Source of the DNA: Planctomycetales bacterium
GTDB taxonomy: Bacteria; Planctomycetota; Phycisphaerae; SM23-33
Direction of reading: 5' to 3'
DNA length: 11,156 bases
NCBI GenBank assembly: GCA_030673005.1
Contig: DAOVFI010000052.1
Span: 1 to 11,156, forward strand
In this document: one piece after another, positions 6,024 through 11,156 of the stretch
Position numbering within the stretch: the first letter of the stretch is position 1
Layout of the letters: every line of letters starts with the position of its first letter
Notes under the pieces: generated by a model
What the model saw: only the letters and a program-made list of their open reading frames with translations
Database searches by the model: none
What the model was told of the DNA's origin: nothing
Made by a program: the position numbers and the translations under genes

Positions 6024-8021
6024 TTACTCTATAATTTTTACATGTTGCGGGGTGGTCTGTCCCGCGACACATCGTCGCATGGTCTCGGCGAGGCTTTCGG
6101 CGTCCAGTCCGATCTCGGCGAGTTGCTGGTCCCTGCCGGCGTGGGCGATGAAGCGGTCGGGTACGCCGATCAGCCTGACATTGGAGGTGTCAAGCGATTT
6201 AGACGACGCCAGTTCCATCACCGCCGAACCGAATCCGCACGCCACAGAATGGTCCTCCACCGTCAGCAGCGGTTTACCCGTCGCTATCAGGTCGCCGATA
6301 AGTTCCTCGTCCAGCGGCTTGACGAACCTTGCCGAGACAACGGTCGTGTCTATCTCGTGGTTCAAGGCCAGTATTTCCGCCGCCAGGACGGCGTATTCGA
6401 CCATCGCCCCAAGGGCGAGGAACGTCCCGTCGGCCCCTTCGCGGACGCAGCAGGCCTTTCCCATCGCAAAGGGTTTCCTTGGTGAGGCGTCTTCGGCCAG
6501 GACGGACACCGGAACGATGTCGCGCGGATAACGAATGGCTGAAGGCGCCTCCAGCGACAGCGCCATCTCCAGCGCCGAAACCATTTCGTCTTCGTCGGCC
6601 GGCGCCATCAGGACCATTCCCGGCAGTGGCCGGAGGTAGGCGATGTCGAGCAGTCCGTGGTGTGTCGGACCGTCGGTGCCGACCAGCCCGGCGCGGTCTA
6701 TGCAGAAGACCACCGGGAGTCCCTGAAGCGAAATTTGCTCGAAAATCTGGTCAAACGCCCTCTGGAGGAATGTGGAGTAGATGGCGACAACGGGTTTAAG
6801 CCCGGCCTTGGCTAGTCCGGCGGCCATTGCTACGGCGTGTGATTCGTTGATACCCACGTCGATGTATCTGTCGGGCGCCGCTTCGCGGAAGTCGGCCAGA
6901 CCGGTCCCGTCGGGCATGGCGGCGGTAATGGCGACGATTTTCTCATCCTGCTTCGCTCGGGCTATGAGGGTCCGTGAGAACACGTCCGTCCACGTCGGGC
7001 GGTCCCGGACGGGGAACTCCACGACCCCGCCGTTGACGGTATGAGCGGACGGTGAGTGGAATCGGCAGGGGTCTTCGACCGCGTAATCGCATCCGCGCCC
7101 CTTCTGCGTATGGACGTGCAGCAGCACCGGCTGGGCAACATCCGCTACACGACGCAGGATGTCGAGCAGCGCTTCCATATCGTGCCCGTCAACCGGACCG
7201 AAATACCGGAACCCCAGCGATTCAAAGAGTTGCTCGCCATGGACGGTGGTTCGCAGCCCGTCCTTGATGTGGCGGAGCGTCTCGGTTATTTCCGAACCAA
7301 GCGGCAGGCGGCTGAGGACTTGCTCGGTGGTCTGCTTGATGTCGGCGTAAGTCTGTGTCAGCCGGATGCGGTCCAGAAGACCGGCCAGCGAACCCTGGGT
7401 AACGTCAATGGCCATCGAGTTGTCGTTGAGGATGACGAGGAACTGGCGTTTGAGCAATCCGGCGTTGTTGAGAGCCTCCAGTGCAACGCCGTTGGCGATT
7501 GCGGCGTCGCCGACGACGGCGACGACTTTCCGATCCGTCTCGCCGGCGGACTGGCTCGTGTTCTGCGAAGCGCTTCGCATAGCAGAATCGGCCCAGGCCA
7601 GGCCCGACGCCATCGAAATGGAAGTACCGGCGTGTCCGGTGGCGAACAGGTCGTAGTCGCTTTCGGACGGGGCGGGATAACCGCTGATGCCGCCGGCCTG
7701 GCGGAGAGTGTGAAACCGCTCGCCTCTGCCGGTGAGAATCTTGTGTGCGTAACACTGGTGCCCGACGTCCCAGAGCAGAAAATCACGGGGGAAATCAAAA
7801 ACCACGTGCAGGGCGATGGTCAGTTCGGTAACGCCGAGGTTGCTGGAAAGGTGTCCGCCGGTGTGCGAGACGGTGCTGATAATCATCGAGCGAATCTGTT
7901 CGGCTATCTCGGAGAGTTGTTCGGGCGATTTGTCCTTCAGGTCGGCGGGGGAGTTAATCTGCGCCGGCAGGCTCGTGTCGGCACGAGAAGGTTTTTCATT
8001 TTGGAGCGGCTGATTTTTCAT
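6024..8021 (-). CDS. dxs: 1-deoxy-D-xylulose-5-phosphate synthase (DXS)
   Basis: DXS condenses pyruvate and glyceraldehyde 3-phosphate into DXP, the entry step of the MEP isoprenoid pathway, using thiamine diphosphate and Mg2+ in the cytosol. The 665 residues span all three transketolase-like domains. Visible motifs are SHTGGHLSSNLG (52-63; H53), GHQCYAHKILTGR (87-99), FATGHAGTS (126-134), GDAAIANG with NN 185-186 (diphosphate and Mg2+ site), QKGRG (306-310), DVGINESHA (388-396; catalytic-type E393), YSTFLQRAFDQ (415-425), DRAGLVGTDGPTHHG (442-456; H454) and IRYPRD (496-501). It is longer than the usual 620-640 residues because of a roughly 20-residue N-terminal extension and an insertion near 145-162 that contains a 16-bp DNA palindrome. 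The start lies 12 bases after the ispA stop, so the two form an operon. Confidence 0.96.
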   Translation of the reverse strand: MKNQPLQNEKPSRADTSLPAQINSPADLKDKSPEQLSEIAEQIRSMIISTVSHTGGHLSSNLGVTELTIALHVVFDFPRDFLLWDVGHQCYAHKILTGRGERFHTLRQAGGISGYPAPSESDYDLFATGHAGTSISMASGLAWADSAMRSASQNTSQSAGETDRKVVAVVGDAAIANGVALEALNNAGLLKRQFLVILNDNSMAIDVTQGSLAGLLDRIRLTQTYADIKQTTEQVLSRLPLGSEITETLRHIKDGLRTTVHGEQLFESLGFRYFGPVDGHDMEALLDILRRVADVAQPVLLHVHTQKGRGCDYAVEDPCRFHSPSAHTVNGGVVEFPVRDRPTWTDVFSRTLIARAKQDEKIVAITAAMPDGTGLADFREAAPDRYIDVGINESHAVAMAAGLAKAGLKPVVAIYSTFLQRAFDQIFEQISLQGLPVVFCIDRAGLVGTDGPTHHGLLDIAYLRPLPGMVLMAPADEDEMVSALEMALSLEAPSAIRYPRDIVPVSVLAEDASPRKPFAMGKACCVREGADGTFLALGAMVEYAVLAAEILALNHEIDTTVVSARFVKPLDEELIGDLIATGKPLLTVEDHSVACGFGSAVMELASSKSLDTSNVRLIGVPDRFIAHAGRDQQLAEIGLDAESLAETMRRCVAGQTTPQHVKIIE
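7564..7579. repeat. Perfect 16-bp palindrome inside dxs
   Basis: TGCGAAGCGCTTCGCA is its own reverse complement and is flanked by imperfect further symmetry (TTC before, GCAGAA shortly after). It falls in the codons of a variable insertion in DXS (near residues 148-152), just upstream of the GDA thiamine-diphosphate motif. Confidence 0.8.
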
Positions 8022-8033
8022 TGTTTTCCCGTA

Positions 8034-8948
8034 TTACCGGTCCCTGCGGGCCAGCAGGTCGGTCAGTTCGCGCAGTTTTTCGGCCCGTTGTCCGAACGTT
8101 TCCAGGATACTGTTGGCTTGAGCGGTCAGTTCGGCGACGAGTCGTCGGGTCCGGTCTGCGCCCAGTTCGCCGGCGTAGGTCCGCTTTCCGGACCGAGCGT
8201 CCTTGCCCGGTGTTTTTCCGATTGTCCGGGCCGATCCGACCGCGTCGAGCAGGTCGTCGGCGATCTGAAAAGCCAGTCCGATATTAACTCCGAATCGGCC
8301 CAGCGCATCAAGCGTCTGTTCGTCTGCACCGGCGCAGATGCCGCCCATGCGGACTGCGCCTCGCAGGAGAGCGGCTGTCTTTCGCAAATGGATGTATTTT
8401 CTGCCGGCAGCGCCTTGGGGCACCTCGCAGAGTCCCATGTCGGCGACCTGCCCGGCGATCATCCCTTCCGGACCGGCGGCGGCGGCCAGTTCGCAGATGA
8501 GTCTGACTGAAATGTACGGGTCGGCGACGTCGCGGGAGATAACCTCGAACGCCCGCGTCAGCAGTGCGTCGCCGGTCAGTATTGCCATTGCCTCGCCGAA
8601 TTGTACGTGGCAGGTGGGTTTGCCGCGGCGGAGCGTGTCGTCGTCCATTGCCGGAAGGTCGTCGTGCACCAGGCTGTAACAGTGCACAAGTTCTACCGCA
8701 ACCGCCGCCGGGATCGGATCGACCGGCCAGGAGTTACTGTCGGCAACGGCTTCAGCAGAAAGCATAACCAGCGCCGGACGGAGCCTCTTGCCGCCGTTGA
8801 GCGAGGCGTAACGCATCGCCTCGATAAGCGTCGCGGGCACGCCGGCGGAGGCCTGGTCGGACAGGACCGTTTCGGTCGCCGTGTTGACCGCCTCGGCATA
8901 GGGTCGGAGCATTTGCTCGATATGATTCGCAACAGAAAGAACCGTCAT
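8034..8948 (-). CDS. ispA: Short-chain polyprenyl diphosphate synthase (farnesyl/geranylgeranyl type)
   Basis: This 304-residue all-helical trans-prenyltransferase builds C15 (or C20) prenyl diphosphate from IPP and DMAPP in the cytosol, feeding undecaprenyl, quinone and other lipid synthesis. Family features are GGKRLRP (52-58), the first aspartate-rich motif DDLPAMDDDTLRRG (96-109), GQVADM (166-171), a KT pair (190-191) and the second aspartate motif QIADDLLD (228-235), ending with the Lys-rich GKDARSGKRTY. Tyr91 and Ser92, five and four residues before the first motif, match E. coli IspA and favour a C15 product, but C20 cannot be excluded. A good ribosome site (AGAGGT) lies 8 bases before the ATG and a TATAAT box further upstream. 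dxs follows 12 bases downstream; this ispA-dxs pairing is common in bacteria. Confidence 0.92.
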   Translation of the reverse strand: MTVLSVANHIEQMLRPYAEAVNTATETVLSDQASAGVPATLIEAMRYASLNGGKRLRPALVMLSAEAVADSNSWPVDPIPAAVAVELVHCYSLVHDDLPAMDDDTLRRGKPTCHVQFGEAMAILTGDALLTRAFEVISRDVADPYISVRLICELAAAAGPEGMIAGQVADMGLCEVPQGAAGRKYIHLRKTAALLRGAVRMGGICAGADEQTLDALGRFGVNIGLAFQIADDLLDAVGSARTIGKTPGKDARSGKRTYAGELGADRTRRLVAELTAQANSILETFGQRAEKLRELTDLLARRDR

Positions 8949-8970
8949 TTCTTAAACCTCTAAAAACGCA

Positions 8971-8976
8971 ATTATA
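8971..8976 (-). promoter_or_regulatory. ispA: -10 box of a candidate ispA-dxs promoter
   Basis: A perfect TATAAT on the minus strand, about 22 bases before the ispA ATG. Expected -35 positions (8993-9000) read only TGTCTT or GTGTCT, a weak match. The position in the 154-base gap between divergent ispA and lpxA supports a promoter role. Confidence 0.45.
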
Positions 8977-9075
8977 CCCGTTTGCTTCCGGAAAGACACG
9001 TAAAGTAAAACGATTACCGGCGGAATCGCCGGGACGGAAATGTAAAGTATTAGTGAAGTTCGCCGGGTTCACGGA

Positions 9076-9081
9076 TATTAT
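9076..9081 (+). promoter_or_regulatory. lpxA: Possible -10 box for lpxA (TATTAT)
   Basis: TATTAT lies 21 bases before the lpxA ATG on the plus strand. No good -35 is visible at the right spacing, so this is tentative. The ribosome site GGAG (9091-9094) is clear. Confidence 0.3.
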
Positions 9082-9102
9082 GCGTGATGTGGAGAATCAC
9101 TC

Positions 9103-9939
9103 ATGGCGACGAAGATACACGTAACCGCTGTTGTGGACAAGTCTGCCCGGCTGGGCGACGGCGTGATTGTCGGCCCGCACTCGGTAATCGAGCCTGACGT
9201 AACGATCGGCGAGGACTGTGAACTGATGACCGGCGTGGTGGTCCGCCGCTATACGACGCTTGGTTCGGGCAACCTGGTCCATCCGTTTGCCGTCCTGGGT
9301 GGCGAGCCGCAGGATTACAAGTTCGATCCTGCTGAAAAGACATATCTTCGCATCGGTTCGGACAACATCTTTCGCGAGGGCGTTACCATCAGCCGGGCGA
9401 CCGCCGCCGGCGCCGCGACCGTCATCGGCAGCGGCTGCTACTTTATGACACAGTCGCACGTGGGACACGACAGCGTCGTGGGGAATCGTGTCGTGTTGAC
9501 CAACAGCGCGGCTGTCGCCGGTCATTGTCGGATCGCCGACGGGGTGATCCTCTCGGCCTTCGCGGTGGTGCATCAGTTCTGCTGGATCGGCGAACTGGTA
9601 ATGATGCAGGGATTTGCGGGCATTTCACAGCATGTCCCGCCTTTTGTTATGCTCAGGGGTATTAATTACGTCGCGGGGCTTAACAACGTCGGTCTCCGCC
9701 GGGCCGATTACATCGGCGACGACGACCGCAGGCAGATTAAAGAGGCGTATCGTCTGCTGTACCGCTCCGGCCTGAAACCGACCGAGGCCCTGACCGAGAT
9801 GGACGCCCGCGACGACTGGGGCGCGCCGGCCTGCCGGTTCCGCGATTTCGTCCGCCGGGCGCTGGAAGCCGAACCGCCCCACAACCGGGGCCTGCCCACC
9901 GCCAGAGCCGCTCAACGCGCTAATCAGAAGGATAGGTAA
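9103..9939 (+). CDS. lpxA: Acyl-ACP--UDP-N-acetylglucosamine O-acyltransferase (LpxA)
   Basis: LpxA performs the first step of lipid A synthesis, moving a 3-hydroxyacyl chain from ACP to the 3-OH of UDP-GlcNAc in the cytosol. The 278 residues show the left-handed beta-helix hexapeptide pattern from about residue 8 to 190, then a helical C-terminus (KEAYRLLYRSGLKPTEAL). Compared with E. coli LpxA the key residues are present: K73 in PQDYKF (E. coli K76), H119 and H122 in QSHVGHD (H122, H125), H141 in AVAGHC (H144), H157 in VVHQFC (H160) and an arginine in VGLRR (R204). E. coli H99 is replaced by Ser97 in VTISRAT. Gly170 aligns with E. coli G173, a residue that sets acyl-chain length. The start has a GGAG site 8 bases upstream. 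It is divergent from ispA and its usual lpx partners are absent here. Confidence 0.94.
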   Translation: MATKIHVTAVVDKSARLGDGVIVGPHSVIEPDVTIGEDCELMTGVVVRRYTTLGSGNLVHPFAVLGGEPQDYKFDPAEKTYLRIGSDNIFREGVTISRATAAGAATVIGSGCYFMTQSHVGHDSVVGNRVVLTNSAAVAGHCRIADGVILSAFAVVHQFCWIGELVMMQGFAGISQHVPPFVMLRGINYVAGLNNVGLRRADYIGDDDRRQIKEAYRLLYRSGLKPTEALTEMDARDDWGAPACRFRDFVRRALEAEPPHNRGLPTARAAQRANQKDR

Positions 9940-9972
9940 TTCTCACCAGAAGGCTTGTGCCCCGGGCGGGAA

Positions 9973-10033
9973 CCTGCGTCGCTGAAGCGAGCAGGCCAAA
10001 GGCAAGCCGACCTGCTCGATTCAGTGACGCAGG
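9973..10033. repeat. 23-bp inverted repeat (hairpin) between lpxA and higB
   Basis: Arms 9973-9995 and 10011-10033 are complementary at 21 of 23 positions, around a 15-base loop. The left arm can also fold on itself (CCTGC, TCGC, loop TGAA, GCGA, GCAGG). No T-run follows, so it is a poor intrinsic terminator, although it lies 33 bases after the lpxA stop and could protect the 3' end of that mRNA. Its sequence is unrelated to the GTAG palindromes. Confidence 0.8.
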
Positions 10034-10121
10034 ATAGTCGAAACGGTTGATATTTTAATCGGAGACATCCTCGGAGTAGTCATATCCAATCTTAATTCTT
10101 TTTTCCTTTTTTTAGAAACTG

Positions 10122-10150
10122 TTGACATTTTGTCATCAACATCCGATAAT
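10122..10150 (+). promoter_or_regulatory. Sigma-70-type promoter of higBA
   Basis: TTGACA (10122-10127, perfect -35) is separated by exactly 17 bases from GATAAT (10145-10150, one mismatch to the -10 consensus). A T-rich tract at 10097-10113 just upstream resembles an UP element. Transcription should begin near 10157, only a few bases before the toxin start. Confidence 0.75.
10123..10135. promoter_or_regulatory. Candidate HigA operator palindrome overlapping the -35 box
   Basis: TGACA-TTT-TGTCA is a perfect 5-bp dyad covering most of the -35 box. HigA-type antitoxins commonly repress their own promoter by binding such dyads, so this is the best operator candidate. Confidence 0.5.
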
Positions 10151-10159
10151 AGAAACAGA

Positions 10160-10468
10160 TTGCGTATCATCAAGACGAGTATGTTGAAGGCGTTTTGGGC
10201 GAGGCACTCGGAAGCCGAGGCGTCGTTGAAGATGTGGGTTGCCGTGACTAAGGCAGCCGAATGGAAGTCATTCGCGGATGTCCGCAGGACTTACCCAACC
10301 GCCGATCAGGTAACGGTTACCAGCGGTCGGTCTGTGATAGTGTTCAACGTTGCTCACAATCGCTACCGGCTTATTGCGGCCGTTCACTACAAGTCGCAAA
10401 TTGTCTTTACGTTGTTGATCCTGACTCACAAGGAGTACGGTAGGGGCAAGTGGAAGAACAATTTATGA
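10160..10468 (+). CDS. higB: HigB-family mRNA interferase toxin
   Basis: This is the toxin of a type II toxin-antitoxin pair. HigB proteins of this group have a RelE-like fold and cut mRNA on translating ribosomes. The 102 residues fit the family from end to end: MRIIKTSMLKAFWARH opening, LKMW (23-26), AAEWKSFADVR (32-42), VIVFNVAHNRYRL (59-71) and the C-terminal THKEY (89-93). I chose TTG 10160 because family homology (beta strand 1, RIIKTS) starts there; ATG 10181 would lose that strand and TTG 10130 lies within the promoter. No convincing Shine-Dalgarno sequence is visible, and the predicted transcript start is only about 3 bases upstream, so the message may be nearly leaderless. The antitoxin gene overlaps its stop codon. 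Confidence 0.88.
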   Translation: MRIIKTSMLKAFWARHSEAEASLKMWVAVTKAAEWKSFADVRRTYPTADQVTVTSGRSVIVFNVAHNRYRLIAAVHYKSQIVFTLLILTHKEYGRGKWKNNL

Positions 10469-10884
10469 AAACACAAACAATCTCGCATGACAACATTCCG
10501 GAGACTTATGCGGAACTGGCTGCGCTGGCAATGCCTCGTCCTCTGCATGACGAGGTGGACTATCGCAACGCCACCGAAGTCCTGAAGGCGATGGCGGGTT
10601 TTGAGATGAACGATGACCAGGAGGATTATTTCGAGGCCATTTCCATTTTCGTTGAGAAGTACGAAGCCGTTCACCATGCTGTCGAAATCCGAGACCTTTC
10701 ACTCGCAGAACTGCTGCGTTACCTGATGAACGAGCATGGCATGAGCGAGTCGGACCTGGGCCGGCTGCTGGGCGATCGCAGCCTGGGGCATCGTATTCTG
10801 ACCGGTCAGCGAGAGCTGAGCAAAGCCCACATCCGTAAACTCGCCGAACACTTTGCAGTAAATCCCAGACTGCTCCTCTCGTAG
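10465..10884 (+). CDS. higA: HigA-family antitoxin with helix-turn-helix
   Basis: This 139-residue antitoxin is close to E. coli HigA (138 residues). The N-terminal half (about 1-75) is helical and acidic (EMNDDQEDYFEAISIFVEKY) and would bind HigB. The C-terminal half carries an XRE/HigA-type helix-turn-helix (about 80-131): LLRYLMNEHGMSESDLGRLL, then SLGHRILTGQRELSKAHI and KLAEHFAVNPRLLL. It should neutralise HigB and repress the shared promoter, probably at the TGACA-TTT-TGTCA dyad. ATG 10465 overlaps the toxin stop (ATGA) with GGAAG about 8 bases upstream; GTG 10450 is an alternative that adds five residues. Toxin-first order is the normal arrangement for higBA. Confidence 0.92.
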   Translation: MKTQTISHDNIPETYAELAALAMPRPLHDEVDYRNATEVLKAMAGFEMNDDQEDYFEAISIFVEKYEAVHHAVEIRDLSLAELLRYLMNEHGMSESDLGRLLGDRSLGHRILTGQRELSKAHIRKLAEHFAVNPRLLLS

Positions 10885-10974
10885 GCGTGAAACTCAAAAA
10901 CACGGATAGGGCGGATAAGGGCAAAAGCGGTGAGCAATTGTCGCATCGACCCGCCGTACGGAGGCTTCAACCTT
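10885..10974. other. Intergenic gap with a short direct repeat
   Basis: Between the higA stop and the end of the right-edge minus-strand gene lies a 10-base-period direct repeat (CGGATAGGGCGGATAAGGG, 10903-10921). On the minus strand it includes ATCCGTG, similar in style to the ATTCGTG units near 730-920. No clear terminator is seen. Confidence 0.45.
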
Positions 10975-11156
10975 TCAGACTTGTTTGCCATTATCACCTT
11001 CCCCGGTTTGTTCAACCGCCTGGATTTCTATTCTTTCGATGCTTTCAGCCCGGCCGGTGGCGGGATCGACGGTTGCAATGGCCCCGCACAGCCGGACGTC
11101 GTCTTTGGCTACCTGGAAGGGTGTTGGCATCGAGGTTGTCAGTGCGTACAGGACGC
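10975..11156 (-). CDS. C-terminal fragment of an unrecognised protein (5' end outside window)
   Basis: On the minus strand a frame open to the window edge encodes 59 complete codons (from 11154) ending in TGA at 10977-10975. The translation looks like real protein (PTPFQVAKDDVRLCGAIATV, then DPATGRAESIERIEIQAVEQ, then an acidic/Gly tail), with the balanced composition and codon use of its neighbours. I cannot assign a family from this piece. It is convergent with higA. Confidence 0.5.
   Translation of the reverse strand, partial: VLYALTTSMPTPFQVAKDDVRLCGAIATVDPATGRAESIERIEIQAVEQTGEGDNGKQV

Noticed and set aside
5896..6072. N-terminal extension of the creatininase-family protein
   Set aside because: It reads through REP copy 2 and into the dxs 3' end; a Shine-Dalgarno sequence supports ATG 5895.
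7056..8510. 484-codon plus-strand open frame
   Set aside because: It is antisense to dxs and ispA, both of which show full conserved motifs; the long frame is a by-product of GC-rich codon use.

Overview
The window looks like a piece of a Gram-negative, moderately GC-rich bacterial chromosome, most likely from the Planctomycetota (Phycisphaerae-like) or a close relative. That assignment is an inference. It rests on lpxA (lipid A synthesis), the non-mevalonate isoprenoid genes ispA-dxs, a divergent deoxyhypusine-synthase-like protein, an isolated gspA/gspB-like pair, and intergenic space filled with small palindromic repeats. There is no rRNA, tRNA or phylogenetic marker that settles it.

Layout. 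1-423 (+) is the 3' end of an AAC(3)-family N-acetyltransferase, followed by a 93-aa zinc-ribbon protein (444-725). Convergent to them is a minus-strand pair: an ExeA/GspA-like AAA+ ATPase (2509-1700) and a GspB-like single-pass membrane protein (1700-921), translationally coupled. The gap between the convergent genes holds a 30-bp inverted repeat with 9-nt periodicity. Divergent from the ATPase is a plus-strand pair: a deoxyhypusine-synthase-like enzyme (2842-3825) and a secreted helical-repeat protein (3843-5048). A creatininase-family hydrolase (5895-5110, -) lies convergent to that pair. The ispA-dxs operon (8948-6024, -) comes next and is divergent from lpxA (9103-9939, +). A higB-higA toxin-antitoxin pair with its own promoter (10122-10884, +) follows. 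The window closes with the 3' end of an unrecognised minus-strand gene.

How the genes work together. IspA and Dxs belong to the isoprenoid route: Dxs makes DXP at the entry of the MEP pathway, and IspA condenses IPP and DMAPP into a short prenyl diphosphate. LpxA starts lipid A synthesis, so this block is envelope and lipid housekeeping. The GspA/GspB-like pair would act at the inner membrane and periplasm, probably for a secretion or pilus machine encoded elsewhere. HigBA is a self-contained accessory module.

The most interesting signal is not a gene. Two composite palindromes (2651-2748 and 5927-6020) are built from inverted 33-nt units. Each unit begins with GTAG at the foot of an 8-bp hairpin, which is the hallmark of REP/BIME elements recognised by RAYT transposases. 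Two of the four units run directly into T5-T6 tracts, so they can also act as intrinsic terminators; one lies just past the dxs stop codon. Next to the first element is a 19-bp tandem array of 5'-truncated units. The best candidate for unexplored protein function is the deoxyhypusine-synthase-like protein with its coupled secreted partner. I see no CRISPR array, phage, integrase or multi-gene defence system.
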